Shown here in pieces: positions 16,229-25,650 of a DNA stretch of 64,000 nt. The position numbers and the translations under genes are program-made. Source of the DNA: JAXDMU01 sp963762435. Its GTDB lineage: Bacteria > Pseudomonadota > Alphaproteobacteria > ATCC43930 > CGMCC-115725. The first letter of the stretch is position 1. The number at the start of each line of letters is the position of its first letter. Under the pieces are notes generated by a model. It was not told where the DNA came from, made no database searches, and saw nothing but the letters and a program-made list of their open reading frames with translations. The stretch lies in assembly GCA_963762435.1 (NCBI GenBank), contig CAVXLN010000038.1, positions 1 through 64,000 of the forward strand, given 5' to 3'.

Positions 16229-17872
16229 ATGACGATCGATCCGCGCGCCGGCAAGCTGCCCGACCCATCGATGCTGACCGACCTGCCGCAGCTGGTCTCG
16301 GCCTATTACACGGGCCTGCCCGATCCTTTCGACCCCGCACAGCGCATCGCCTTCGGCACCTCCGGCCATCGCGGCTCCTCGCTCAGCCTCGCCTTCAACG
16401 AGCGGCACATCCTGGCCGTCACCCAGGCGATCTGCCTCTACCGGCTCGCCCAGGGGATCGACGGCCCGCTCTTCCTGGGCATGGATAGCCACGCGCTGTC
16501 GACCCCGGCCCATGCGACCGCGCTCGAGGTGCTGGCCGCCAATGGGGTCGAGGTGATGATCGCGTCCAATAGCGATTACACGCCGACCCCGGCCATCTCG
16601 CACGCGATCCTGACCCATAATGCCGGCCGCGAGCACGGCCTTGCCGACGGCATCGTCATCACGCCGTCCCACAATCCGCCGACCGATGGCGGCTTCAAAT
16701 ACAACCCGCCCCATGGCGGGCCGGCCGGCAGCGAGATCACCGACTGGATCGAAAAGACCGGCAACAAGCTGCTCGAGGCGGATCTTGCAGGCGTGTCGCG
16801 CATTCCGCTCGGCCGTGCGCTCAAGGCGTCCACGACCCATCGTCACGACTACATCGCCCGCTATGTCGGCGACCTCGCCAATGTCATCGACATGGCGGCA
16901 ATCAAATCATCCGGCCTCCCGCTCGGCGTCGATCCGCTGGGCGGCGCCGGCGTGCATTATTGGCAGCCGATCGCCGACCGTTACGGCCTCGATCTCACCG
17001 TCCTCAACCCCTTCGTCGATCCGACCTTCCGCTTCATGACGGTCGATTGGGATGGCCAGATCCGCATGGATCCGTCATCGCCCTATGCCATGCGCAGCCT
17101 GATCGACCTCAAGGACCGGTTCGAGGTCGCCTTCGCCTGCGACACGGACCACGACCGCCACGGCATCGTCACCAAGAGCACGGGCCTGTTGCCGCCCAAC
17201 CATTATCTGTCGGCGGCGATCTCCTATCTCCTCAAGCACCGTCCTGGCTGGAGCGAGGCGGCCGGGATCGGCAAGACGCTCGTCAGCAGCCAGATGATCG
17301 ATCGCGTCACGAAAGCGGCCGGCCGCAAGCTGGTCGAGGTGCCGGTGGGATTCAAATGGTTCGTCGACGGGCTCGTCTCGGGCTCGCTCTGCTTCGGCGG
17401 CGAGGAAAGCGCCGGCGCCTCCTTCTCGCGCCTCGACGGCAGCGCCTGGAGCACCGACAAGGACGGCATCATCCTGGGCTTGCTCGCCGCGGAGATGACG
17501 GCAAAGCTCGGCCGCAATCCAGGCGAGCTCTATCGCGATCTCGAGCGCGAGTTCGGCCAGTCCCATTACGTCCGCACCGACGCGCCGGCCGATGCCGCCC
17601 TCAAGAGCGCCTTGAAGAAGTTGACCCCGGCAGAGATCCGGACGACCGAGCTTGCCGGCGAGAAGATCGAGGCGATCCTGACCAAGGCGCCCGGCAACGG
17701 CGCCGCGATCGGCGGCCTCAAGGTCGCAGCCCGGAACGGTTGGTTCGCCGTACGCCCGTCCGGCACCGAGGAGATCTACAAGATCTACGCTGAAAGCTTC
17801 CTCGGCGAGGCTCACCTCGCCCGGATCGTCGAGGAGGCCCAGGCGATCGTGAAGTCAGCGATCGGCCGCTGA
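16229..17872 (+). CDS. pgm: Phosphoglucomutase (alpha-D-glucose-specific)
   Basis: A 547-residue cytosolic phosphohexomutase, the length of E. coli Pgm. It interconverts glucose-1-phosphate and glucose-6-phosphate. Visible motifs: FGTSGHRGSS, the phosphoserine loop VITPSHNPPTDGG, the Mg2+ loop CDTDHDRHG, the sugar-binding loop FGGEESAGASF, and the phosphate-binding RPSGTEEIYKIYAESF. It lies just before the cbb and polysaccharide loci, where it could link Calvin-cycle hexose phosphate to nucleotide-sugar supply (inference). It ends at a long REP-like palindrome. Confidence 0.96.
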   Translation: MTIDPRAGKLPDPSMLTDLPQLVSAYYTGLPDPFDPAQRIAFGTSGHRGSSLSLAFNERHILAVTQAICLYRLAQGIDGPLFLGMDSHALSTPAHATALEVLAANGVEVMIASNSDYTPTPAISHAILTHNAGREHGLADGIVITPSHNPPTDGGFKYNPPHGGPAGSEITDWIEKTGNKLLEADLAGVSRIPLGRALKASTTHRHDYIARYVGDLANVIDMAAIKSSGLPLGVDPLGGAGVHYWQPIADRYGLDLTVLNPFVDPTFRFMTVDWDGQIRMDPSSPYAMRSLIDLKDRFEVAFACDTDHDRHGIVTKSTGLLPPNHYLSAAISYLLKHRPGWSEAAGIGKTLVSSQMIDRVTKAAGRKLVEVPVGFKWFVDGLVSGSLCFGGEESAGASFSRLDGSAWSTDKDGIILGLLAAEMTAKLGRNPGELYRDLEREFGQSHYVRTDAPADAALKSALKKLTPAEIRTTELAGEKIEAILTKAPGNGAAIGGLKVAARNGWFAVRPSGTEEIYKIYAESFLGEAHLARIVEEAQAIVKSAIGR

Positions 17873-17884
17873 AGTCCCCTTCGC

Positions 17885-17993
17885 CCGCTTGGCGGGAGAG
17901 GGTCGGGGTGAGGGTGTATGCAAGATATTTCAGAATCTTGCGTATACCCTCACCCTCCCGCTAACGCGGGGCCCTCCCTCTCCCGCCAAGCGG
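17885..17993. repeat. REP-like long inverted repeat between convergent genes
   Basis: Outer arms CCGCTTGGCGGGAGAGGG and CCCTCTCCCGCCAAGCGG are perfect 18-bp complements; inner arms include GGTGAGGGT...ACCCTCACC and CAAGAT...ATCTTG. It fills the space between pgm and the convergent cbbR gene and should end transcription from both sides or stabilise 3' ends. The GAGAGGGT-GGGGTGAGG core recurs in the cbbL-cbbS gap, which suggests a dispersed REP family. Confidence 0.75.
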
Positions 17994-18017
17994 TAGAGGG
18001 CCTGAGGATTCGAGCCG

Positions 18018-18950
18018 TCAATCCGTCAGCAGCGCCGTCCGGCCCGGCAGGAACTCCTCGCCGTGCTCGACCAGGAACATCTTTACCGCCTGTGCCGCCG
18101 GGGAGAGCCGCTTGTCCTTGCGCTTGGCGACGAACCATTGCCGCACGATCGGCAAACCCTCGACATCGAGCGTGACCAGCCGGCCCTGCTCGGTCTCGGC
18201 CGAGATGGTATGGGCGGAGATGAAGGAGAGGCCAAGCCCGGCCATGACCGCCTGCTTCATCGTCTCGTTGCTATCGACTTCCATGCCGATGACCGGCGCG
18301 ATGCCGGCATCGGCGAAGAAATGCTCCATCAGAAGGCGCGTGCCCGAGCCGCGCTCGCGCACGAGGAAGGGTTCGCCCGCAAGCTCGGCCGGCTGAAGCC
18401 GGCGGCGCCGGGTCAAGAGATGGCCGGGGGGCGCGATGATGACATGGGGATGATCGCCCATCAGATGCCGGTCGACCGCGAAGCCCTCCGGCTCCCGCCC
18501 CATGACGGCGAAATCGATCCGGTCGGCCTTGAGCGCCGCGATGATCTCCTCGCGATTGCCGACCGTCAGCGCCAGCTCGATCAGCGGATGGATGCGGCGG
18601 AAAGCGCCCAAGGCCGCGGGAGCGAAATATTTCGCGGTGCTGACCACGCCGATCGCGACCCGGCCGCCCGAGAGCCCCTTGAGCGCCTCGATCGCGGCCG
18701 CGCAATTATGCAGCTCCGCCTCGATCCGCGTGATCGCCTCGACCAGCTCGTTGCCGGCGTCGGTCGGCTTGAAGCGCTCGCCCAACCGGTCGAGCAGCGG
18801 CATTCCCACCAGCTCCTCGAGCAATTGAATCTGCATGGTGATGGCCGGCGGCGTCACATGGAGTTGCTTTGCCGCGGCCGTGACCGACCCGGTCCGGGCC
18901 ACCCCAGCCAAGGCACGCAGTTGCTTCAAGGTCACGTTTCGCATGGACAT
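18018..18950 (-). CDS. cbbR: LysR-type regulator of the cbb operon, CbbR
   Basis: A 310-residue LysR-type regulator. The DNA-binding domain reads LKQLRALAGVARTGSVTAAA, LHVTPPAITMQIQLLEELVG; the PPAIT(M)QI(Q) run is characteristic of CbbR. The effector domain contains VVSTAKYFAPAALGAF, REPEGF and RERGSGTRLLMEHFF. It is divergent from cbbF with 113 bp between. CbbR activates Calvin-cycle operons in response to metabolites such as RuBP or NADPH. Starts at 18950 and 18944 are both possible. Confidence 0.95.
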   Translation of the reverse strand: MSMRNVTLKQLRALAGVARTGSVTAAAKQLHVTPPAITMQIQLLEELVGMPLLDRLGERFKPTDAGNELVEAITRIEAELHNCAAAIEALKGLSGGRVAIGVVSTAKYFAPAALGAFRRIHPLIELALTVGNREEIIAALKADRIDFAVMGREPEGFAVDRHLMGDHPHVIIAPPGHLLTRRRRLQPAELAGEPFLVRERGSGTRLLMEHFFADAGIAPVIGMEVDSNETMKQAVMAGLGLSFISAHTISAETEQGRLVTLDVEGLPIVRQWFVAKRKDKRLSPAAQAVKMFLVEHGEEFLPGRTALLTD

Positions 18951-18974
18951 TCAGAAAAATTGAAATCGCCTGTA

Positions 18975-18992
18975 AGATAATTCGAATTTTCT
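18975..18992. promoter_or_regulatory. Candidate CbbR-binding site
   Basis: AGATAATTCGAATTTTCT is an 18-bp near-perfect palindrome (one asymmetric pair) in the cbbR-cbbF intergenic region, extended by TTA/TAA on its flanks to give the T-N11-A pattern of LysR sites. The AT-rich stretch 18951-19015 probably also holds both promoters. Confidence 0.6.
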
Positions 18993-19063
18993 AACTCCGC
19001 AATCTCCCGCACTGTTGGTCCCGAGAAACGGAAGCGCTTCAGCGCCAATTTCGGGAGTGCCAG

Positions 19064-20101
19064 ATGACGGAGCTGCAGACGCTGACGAGCCATCTCGCCG
19101 AATGGGCCGGAACCGATCGGGAGCGGTCGGAAGTCGCCCTCACCGTGGCCGCCCTCGCCGAGGCCGGCAAGGAAATCTCAGCCCTCGTGGCGCTGGGCCC
19201 ACTCGCGGGCGAGCAGGCTAGAATCCTGGGCGAGAATAACGGCGGCGACACGCAGAAGCTGCTCGATCTGACCACCCACCGGATCGTCGAGGCTGCCTTG
19301 AGATCGGCCCCGGTCGCGGTCATGGGCTCGGAGGAAAGCGACGCGCCGGTCCTGCTCGATCCGGCCGGTATGCTGGCGGTCGCGATCGACCCGCTCGACG
19401 GCTCGTCCAACATCGACACCAATGTCTCGATCGGCACGATCTTCTCGATCCTGCCGATGCTGGTGGGCGCCCCTGAAGCCTCGCTGCTGCAGCCGGGCTC
19501 GGTCCAGCTCGCCGCCGGTTTCCTCGTCTATGGGCCGCAGACGGCGCTGGTGCTGACACTGGGCCGCGGCACGCAGATCTTCGTGCTCGACCGCCGCATC
19601 GGCGCCTTCGCGCTCGCCGTGCCGAATGTGCGCGTGCCGCTCGGCACCTCGGAATTCGCCATCAACGTATCGAACGAGCGGCACTGGCCGACGCCGGTGC
19701 GGGGTTATATCGAGGATTGCCTGGCCGGCGCCGAAGGCCCGCGCGGCAAGGATTTCAACATGCGCTGGATCGCGTCCATGGTGGCGGAGGCGTTCCGCAT
19801 CCTGCGCCGCGGCGGCATCTATCTCTATCCGGCCGATGCGCGGAAGGGCTATGCGCAGGGCCGCCTCCGGCTCGTCTACGAAGCCAACCCGATCGCCTTC
19901 CTGATGGAAGAGGCCGGTGGTGCCGCGACCGATGGCGAGAACCGCATCCTCACCCTCAAGCCCGCGCATCTTCATGCGCGCACGCCGCTCGTCTTCGGCT
20001 CGCGCGACAAGGTCGAGCGCGTCGCCCGCCACTATAGCGCCCCGCACCACATCCCGGACCGCGCGCCCCTGTTCGGGCATCGCGGCCTGCTGCGCGCCTG
20101 A
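19064..20101 (+). CDS. cbbF: Fructose-1,6-bisphosphatase class I
   Basis: A 345-residue class I FBPase; it hydrolyses fructose-1,6-bisphosphate (and in autotrophs may act on sedoheptulose bisphosphate). The metal-binding DPLDGSSNIDTNVSIGTIFSI, GSEESDAP, and the substrate/catalytic stretch GGIYLYPADARKGYAQGRLR are intact. It is the first gene of the cbb operon, 113 bp from cbbR, with cbbP 11 bp downstream. Confidence 0.96.
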   Translation: MTELQTLTSHLAEWAGTDRERSEVALTVAALAEAGKEISALVALGPLAGEQARILGENNGGDTQKLLDLTTHRIVEAALRSAPVAVMGSEESDAPVLLDPAGMLAVAIDPLDGSSNIDTNVSIGTIFSILPMLVGAPEASLLQPGSVQLAAGFLVYGPQTALVLTLGRGTQIFVLDRRIGAFALAVPNVRVPLGTSEFAINVSNERHWPTPVRGYIEDCLAGAEGPRGKDFNMRWIASMVAEAFRILRRGGIYLYPADARKGYAQGRLRLVYEANPIAFLMEEAGGAATDGENRILTLKPAHLHARTPLVFGSRDKVERVARHYSAPHHIPDRAPLFGHRGLLRA

Positions 20102-20112
20102 GGAGCGGACCG

Positions 20113-20988
20113 ATGTCGCGACACCATCCGATCATCTCCGTCACCGGCTCTTCCGGCGCCGGCACCACCTCGGTCCGCCAGACCTTCGAACAGGTGTTCC
20201 GCCGCGAGCATATCAACGCCGCCTGCATCGATGGCGACGCCTATCACCGCTACGATCGGCTGGAGATGAAGCGGGCCATGCGCGAGGCGGGCGAGACCGG
20301 CAACCATCATTTCAGCCATTTCGGGCCGGAATCGAATCTCCTGGCCGAGCTCGAGGAGCTGTTCCGCCGCTATGGCGAGGACGGCTCCGGCCATACCCGC
20401 CACTATGTCCATGATGCGGCCGAGGCCGAGCGTTATCGCAGCCCGCCCGGCACTTTCACGGAGTGGGAGAAGCTGCCGGAGAACAGCGACCTGCTGTTCT
20501 ATGAAGGGCTGCACGGCGCGGTCGTGACGGACGAGACCAATACCGCCCGCCATGCCGATCTCAAGATCGGCGTCGTGCCGGTGATCAATCTCGAATGGAT
20601 CCAGAAGATCCATCGCGACCGCTCGTCCCGCGGCTACTCGACCGAGGATGTCATGGCGACGATCCTCCGGCGCATGCCGGATTATGTCCGCTACATCTGC
20701 CCGCAATTCACCCAGACCGACATCAATTTCCAGCGCGTGCCGACGGTCGACACCTCCAATCCCTTCATCGCGCGCTGGATACCGACCCCCGACAAATCGA
20801 TCGTCGTCATCCGCTTCCGCAATCCGCGCGGCATCGACTTCCCCTATCTGCTGTCGATGATCGACCGCAGCTGGATGTCGCGCGCCAACTCCATCGTCAT
20901 CCCCGGCGGCAAGCTCGATCTGGCCATGCAGCTGATCCTGACGCCGCTCATCCTGAAGCTGGTCGACCACCGGCGCCGGGCATCGTGA
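20113..20988 (+). CDS. cbbP: Phosphoribulokinase
   Basis: A 291-residue class I (proteobacterial) phosphoribulokinase, which phosphorylates ribulose-5-phosphate to RuBP. The P-loop reads ISVTGSSGAGTTSVRQTF, followed by DGDAYHRYDR (catalytic-base region) and HFGPESN, then YEGLHGAV. Length and motifs match the allosteric octameric enzymes of Rhodobacter. It sits 11 bp after cbbF and 10 bp before cbbT with ribosome-binding sites in the gaps. Confidence 0.97.
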   Translation: MSRHHPIISVTGSSGAGTTSVRQTFEQVFRREHINAACIDGDAYHRYDRLEMKRAMREAGETGNHHFSHFGPESNLLAELEELFRRYGEDGSGHTRHYVHDAAEAERYRSPPGTFTEWEKLPENSDLLFYEGLHGAVVTDETNTARHADLKIGVVPVINLEWIQKIHRDRSSRGYSTEDVMATILRRMPDYVRYICPQFTQTDINFQRVPTVDTSNPFIARWIPTPDKSIVVIRFRNPRGIDFPYLLSMIDRSWMSRANSIVIPGGKLDLAMQLILTPLILKLVDHRRRAS

Positions 20989-20998
20989 GGAGACCGCC

Positions 20999-22990
20999 AT
21001 GTCGCTCGCCTATCTGCGCCAGCCCGTGCCGCATCCGAAGCTCAAGGACATGGCGAATGCCGTCCGCATGCTCGCGGTCGATGCGGTCGAGGCCGCGAAA
21101 TCCGGTCATCCCGGCATGCCGATGGGCATGGCGGATGTGGCGACGATGCTCTTCACCCGCTTCCTGAGGGTCGATCCGAGCTGTCCCGGCTGGCCCGACC
21201 GCGACCGCTTCGTGCTGTCGGCCGGTCATGGCTCGATGCTGCAATATGCGCTGCATTATCTGCTGGGCTATGCCGACATGGATCTCGACCAGCTGAAAAG
21301 CTTCCGTCAGCTGGGCTCGCGCGCCGCCGGCCATCCCGAATACGGCCATGCCGCCGGCATCGAGACGACGACCGGGCCGCTGGGCCAGGGCCTCGCCACC
21401 GCGGTCGGTATGGCGCTCGCCGAAAGGCTGCGCAACGCCCGCTACGGCGCGGCACTGGTCGATCACTACACCTATGTCATCGCCGGCGATGGCTGCCTGA
21501 TGGAAGGGCTGAGCCAGGAAGCGATCGACCTCGCCGGCCATCTGGGCTTGAGCCGCCTGATCGTGCTTTGGGACGATAACGGCATCTCGATCGACGGCTC
21601 GACCGGCCTGTCGACCTCGACCGACCAGCGCGCCCGCTTCGCCGCCTCGGGCTGGGCCGTGCGCGAGACCGATGCCTATGATCACGGCACCATCGCCGAG
21701 GCGATCGCGGCATCCCGCCAGAGCGACCGCCCGACCTTGATCGCCTGCCGCAGCATCATCGGCTATGGCGCGCCGAAGAAGGCCGGAACCGCCGGAGCCC
21801 ATGGCGCGCCACTCGGCCCGGACGAGGCCGCCGCCGCGCGCCAGGCTCTCGGCTGGCAATATCCGCCCTTCGCGGTCCCGAGCGAGGTCCTGACCGCCTG
21901 GCGCCGGATCGGCGATGCCGCCAAGCGTCCGCGCGAGGCCTGGGAAGACCGGCTCCGCCAATCCTGTCGGCAGGCCGAGTTCGAGGCCGAGACGAGGGGC
22001 GAGCCTGGCGACGGGCTTACCGCAGCCCTCGCCTTCCAGCGCCGGCACTGGGCCGAGCTTCAGCCCAAGATGGCGACGCGCAAGGCCTCGATGCAGGTGC
22101 TCGAGACGATCAACGAGGCGACCCCGCTCACGATCGGCGGCTCGGCCGATCTCACCCACTCGAATTTGACGCTCACCAAGGGAATGGAGCCGGTGGCGAG
22201 CGGCCGCTTCGCCGGGCGCTACATCCATTACGGCATCCGCGAGCATGCCATGGCGGCCGTCATGAACGGCCTGGCGCTTCATGGCGGCGTCATTCCCTAT
22301 GGCGGCACTTTCCTGGTCTTCTCGGACTATGCGCGCGGCGCCATACGCCTCGCCGCCCTCATGGGCGTGCGCGTCATACATGTGCTGACCCATGATTCGA
22401 TCGGGCTCGGCGAGGATGGGCCGACGCATCAGCCGGTCGAGCACCTCGCCATGCTGCGGGCGACGCCGAACCTCTATGTCTTCCGCCCGGCCGACGCACT
22501 CGAGACGGCGGAATGCTGGGCGCTTGCCCTCGGGCTCGAGCACGCACCTTCCGCCCTCTGCCTGTCGCGCCAGGAATTGCCGGCCCTGCGCCGGGACGCC
22601 GAGGAGAACCGCTCGGCCCAAGGCGCCTATGTCCTCCGCGAAACGGCAGGACCGCGCGATGTGACGCTGATCGCGACTGGCTCGGAAGTGAGCCTTGCCG
22701 TCAGCGCCGCCGAGCGGCTGGAGGCCGAGGGCTACGCCGTCGCCGTCGTCTCGATGCCGTGCTGGGAGCTGTTCGAGCAGCAGCCGGAGGCGGTTCAGGA
22801 CACGGTGCTGGGCTCGGCCCCGCGCATCGGCATCGAGGCGGCGCGCCGCTTCGGCTGGGATCGCTGGATCGGCTCCAAGGGCCGCTTCATTGGCATGGAA
22901 GGTTTCGGCGCCTCCGCCCCGGCGGACGAGCTCTACCGCCATTTCGGCATCACCGAAGACGCGATCATCGACGCCGTGCGCCGGCGCTAG
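20999..22990 (+). CDS. cbbT: Transketolase
   Basis: A 663-residue thiamine-diphosphate enzyme that transfers two-carbon units in the regenerative phase of the Calvin cycle. Motifs: GHPGMPMGMADV, GPLGQGLATAVGMA, the ThDP motif GDGCLMEGLSQEA...WDDN, the pyrimidine-domain GIREHAMAA and HDSIGLGEDGPTHQPVEHL. Full length for the family. It lies between cbbP and cbbA with short gaps, in the same order as the Rhodobacter cbb operon. Confidence 0.96.
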   Translation: MSLAYLRQPVPHPKLKDMANAVRMLAVDAVEAAKSGHPGMPMGMADVATMLFTRFLRVDPSCPGWPDRDRFVLSAGHGSMLQYALHYLLGYADMDLDQLKSFRQLGSRAAGHPEYGHAAGIETTTGPLGQGLATAVGMALAERLRNARYGAALVDHYTYVIAGDGCLMEGLSQEAIDLAGHLGLSRLIVLWDDNGISIDGSTGLSTSTDQRARFAASGWAVRETDAYDHGTIAEAIAASRQSDRPTLIACRSIIGYGAPKKAGTAGAHGAPLGPDEAAAARQALGWQYPPFAVPSEVLTAWRRIGDAAKRPREAWEDRLRQSCRQAEFEAETRGEPGDGLTAALAFQRRHWAELQPKMATRKASMQVLETINEATPLTIGGSADLTHSNLTLTKGMEPVASGRFAGRYIHYGIREHAMAAVMNGLALHGGVIPYGGTFLVFSDYARGAIRLAALMGVRVIHVLTHDSIGLGEDGPTHQPVEHLAMLRATPNLYVFRPADALETAECWALALGLEHAPSALCLSRQELPALRRDAEENRSAQGAYVLRETAGPRDVTLIATGSEVSLAVSAAERLEAEGYAVAVVSMPCWELFEQQPEAVQDTVLGSAPRIGIEAARRFGWDRWIGSKGRFIGMEGFGASAPADELYRHFGITEDAIIDAVRRR

Positions 22991-23001
22991 GAGACGAAGC
23001 C

Positions 23002-24087
23002 ATGGCCCGCATCACCTTGCGACAGCTGCTCGACCACGCCGCCGAACGCGATTACGGCGTGCCCGCCTTCAACATCAACAATATGGAACAGGGCCTCGCG
23101 GTCATGGCAGCCGCCGACGCGGTCGACGCACCCGTCATCCTGCAGGCGAGCCGCGGTGCCCGCTCCTATGCCGGCGATCTGATGCTGGCGCGGATGATCG
23201 ACGGGCTCGAAGCGATGTACCCGCACATCCCGATCTGCCTGCATCAGGATCACGGCAACAACGAAGCGACCTGCCTCTCAGCCCTCCAGCACGGCTTCAC
23301 CTCGGTCATGATGGATGGCTCGCTCGAAGCCGATGCCAAGACACCCGCCTCCTACGATTACAATGTCGCCGTCACGCGCCGGGTCGCGGAGGCGGCCCAT
23401 TGGGTCGGCGCCTCGGTCGAAGGCGAGCTGGGCGTGCTGGGCTCGCTCGAGACCGGCATGGGCGAGGCCGAGGATGGCCACGGTGCCGAGGGTGCGGTCG
23501 CCCGCGAGCTGCTCTGCACCGATCCCGACCAGGCCGCCCAGTTCGTGGCCGCCACCAAGGTCGACGCGCTCGCCATCGCGATGGGCACCTCGCACGGCGC
23601 CTATAAATTCTCGCGCGCGCCCGACGGCGAGATCCTGGCGATGCATGTCGTGGCCGCGATCCACGAGCGGCTGCCCGAGACTCATCTCGTCATGCACGGC
23701 TCCTCCTCCGTGCCGCAGGAGCTGCAGGAGCTGTTCAACGCCCATGGCGGCGCCATGCCGCAAACCTGGGGCGTGCCGGTCGACGAGATCGTGCGCGGTA
23801 TCCGGCTGGGCGTGCGCAAGATCAATATCGACACGGATTGCCGGCTCGCCATGGCGGCGCAGTTCCGCAAGGCCGCGACGCTCAATCCCGCCGAGTTCGA
23901 TCCGCGCAAGTTCCTGAAGCCGGCGATGGACGCGATGGCGCAGCTGTGCCGCGACCGGTTCGAAGCCTTCGGCACCGCCGGCAACGCCCATCGCCTGAAA
24001 GCGCTGCCCATGGCGGCCATGGCCAAACGCTACGCCGCCAGGGCGCTCGATCCGCGCCTCGGCACCAGCCGTGCCGCCGCCGAATGA
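23002..24087 (+). CDS. cbbA: Fructose-bisphosphate aldolase class II, Calvin-cycle type
   Basis: A 361-residue zinc aldolase. It starts at 23002 (MARITLRQLLDHAAE), 11 bp after cbbT; the reading frame continues upstream into cbbT but is not coding there. Zn ligands and motifs: CLHQDHGN (His81, His84), VEGELGVLGSLETGMGEAED, GTSHGAYKF, VMHGSSSVPQE and VRKINIDTDCR. This matches the CbbA subtype of class II aldolases that condense triose phosphates in autotrophs. Confidence 0.96.
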   Translation: MARITLRQLLDHAAERDYGVPAFNINNMEQGLAVMAAADAVDAPVILQASRGARSYAGDLMLARMIDGLEAMYPHIPICLHQDHGNNEATCLSALQHGFTSVMMDGSLEADAKTPASYDYNVAVTRRVAEAAHWVGASVEGELGVLGSLETGMGEAEDGHGAEGAVARELLCTDPDQAAQFVAATKVDALAIAMGTSHGAYKFSRAPDGEILAMHVVAAIHERLPETHLVMHGSSSVPQELQELFNAHGGAMPQTWGVPVDEIVRGIRLGVRKINIDTDCRLAMAAQFRKAATLNPAEFDPRKFLKPAMDAMAQLCRDRFEAFGTAGNAHRLKALPMAAMAKRYAARALDPRLGTSRAAAE

Positions 24088-24115
24088 CCCGCAATTCCAT
24101 CGAGGAGCCCCGATC

Positions 24116-25573
24116 ATGAATGCGATCGACAAGCCGAACCGTCCGCGCGACCGCTACACTGCCGGCGTGATGCCCTATCGCGAGATGGGCTATTGGCAGC
24201 CGGACTACGAGCCGAAGGACACCGACATTCTGGCGGTCTTCCGCATCACGCCGCAGGATGGGGTCGATCCAATCGAGGCATCGGCGGCCGTCGCCGGCGA
24301 ATCCTCGACCGCGACCTGGACGGTGGTGTGGACCGACCGGCTCACCGCCTGCGACAAGTATCGGGCGAAATGCTATCAGGTCGATCCCGTCCCGGGCTCG
24401 CCCGGCGCCTATTTCGCCTATATCGCCTATGACCTCGACCTGTTCGAGCCGGGCTCGATCGCGAACCTGTCGGCGTCCATCATCGGCAACGTCTTCGGCT
24501 TCAAGCCGCTGAAGGCGCTCCGGCTCGAGGATATGCGGCTGCCGGTCGCCTTCGTGAAGACCTTCGACGGGCCGGCCACCGGCATCGTGGTCGAGCGCGA
24601 GCGGCTCGACAAGTTCGGCCGGCCGCTGCTGGGCGCCACGGTCAAGCCCAAGCTCGGCCTCAGCGGCCGCAACTATGGCCGCGTCGTCTATGAAGCGCTC
24701 AAGGGCGGGCTCGATTTCACCAAGGATGACGAGAACATCAACTCGCAGCCTTTCATGCATTGGCGCGACCGCTTCCTCTATTGCATGGAGGCGGTAAATC
24801 GCGCTCAGGCCGCGACCGGCGAGATCAAGGGCACCTACCTCAACGTCACCGCCGCCACCATGGAGGACATGTATGAGCGGGCGGAGTTCGCCAAATCCTT
24901 AGGCTCCTGCGTCGTCATGATCGATCTCGTGATCGGCTACACGGCGATCCAATCCATGGCGAAATGGGCACGGCGCAACGACATGGTGCTGCATCTGCAC
25001 CGCGCCGGCCACTCGACCTATACGCGGCAGAAGAGCCACGGCGTGTCGTTCCGCGTCATCGCCAAATGGATGCGGCTCGCCGGCGTCGACCACATCCATG
25101 CCGGCACCGTGGTCGGCAAGCTCGAAGGCGATCCGGCGACGACCAAGGGCTATTACGATGTCTGCCGCGAGGATTTCATGCCGCGGCGGCTCGAGCACGG
25201 CATCTTCTTCGACCAGAGCTTCGCCTCGCTCCGCCGCACCTTGCCCGTGGCATCCGGCGGCATCCATGCCGGCCAGATGCATCAGCTGCTCGATCTCTTC
25301 GGCGACGATGTCGTGCTGCAATTCGGTGGCGGCACGATCGGCCATCCGATGGGCATCCAGGCCGGCGCCACGGCGAACCGCGTGGCCTTGGAAGCGATGG
25401 TGCTGGCCCGCAACGAGGGCCGCGACATCCTGGCCGAGGGGCCGGACATTCTGGCCACCGCGGCACTCCACTGCACGCCGCTCCGCCAGGCGCTCGATGT
25501 CTGGAAGGACGTGACCTTCAACTACAGCTCGACCGACACGCCCGACTTCGTGCCGACCGTGTCGGTGGCCTAA
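24116..25573 (+). CDS. cbbL: Rubisco large subunit, red-type form I (IC)
   Basis: A 485-residue Rubisco large chain. Catalytic features: GATVKPKLGLS (Lys177), GGLDFTKDDEN (carbamylated Lys203), HLHRAGH (His295), the loop-6 lysine in GTVVGKLEGDP (Lys335) and ASGGIHAGQMHQLLDLFGDD. The N-terminal RYTAGVMPYREMGYW and C-terminal TSDF-like STDTPDFVPTVSVA mark the red lineage, form IC of proteobacteria. The start at 24116 follows GAGGAG. The cbbA-cbbL gap is 28 bp; cbbS follows after a REP-like hairpin. No carboxysome gene is present. Confidence 0.98.
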   Translation: MNAIDKPNRPRDRYTAGVMPYREMGYWQPDYEPKDTDILAVFRITPQDGVDPIEASAAVAGESSTATWTVVWTDRLTACDKYRAKCYQVDPVPGSPGAYFAYIAYDLDLFEPGSIANLSASIIGNVFGFKPLKALRLEDMRLPVAFVKTFDGPATGIVVERERLDKFGRPLLGATVKPKLGLSGRNYGRVVYEALKGGLDFTKDDENINSQPFMHWRDRFLYCMEAVNRAQAATGEIKGTYLNVTAATMEDMYERAEFAKSLGSCVVMIDLVIGYTAIQSMAKWARRNDMVLHLHRAGHSTYTRQKSHGVSFRVIAKWMRLAGVDHIHAGTVVGKLEGDPATTKGYYDVCREDFMPRRLEHGIFFDQSFASLRRTLPVASGGIHAGQMHQLLDLFGDDVVLQFGGGTIGHPMGIQAGATANRVALEAMVLARNEGRDILAEGPDILATAALHCTPLRQALDVWKDVTFNYSSTDTPDFVPTVSVA

Positions 25574-25583
25574 CCGCAAAGGC

Positions 25584-25650
25584 CCACCTCATCCTCGATC
25601 GGCACTCCCTCTCCGCCCGTCAGAGGGGAGAGGGTTGGGGTGAGGTGGGT
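25584..25650. repeat. REP-like hairpin in the cbbL-cbbS intergenic gap
   Basis: Outer arms CCCACCTCA and TGAGGTGGG enclose an inner stem CCCTCTCC...GGAGAGGG. It shares the GAGAGGGTTGGGGTGAGG core with the palindrome after pgm. It occupies most of the 97-bp gap between cbbL and cbbS and could protect the upstream mRNA from 3' exonucleases or attenuate transcription into cbbS-cbbX. Confidence 0.65.

Noticed and set aside
20948..22942. 664-codon open frame antisense to cbbT
   Set aside because: High GC with third-position bias produces long antisense frames; the product is Arg/Gly/His-rich low-complexity, and cbbT on the other strand has full family motifs.
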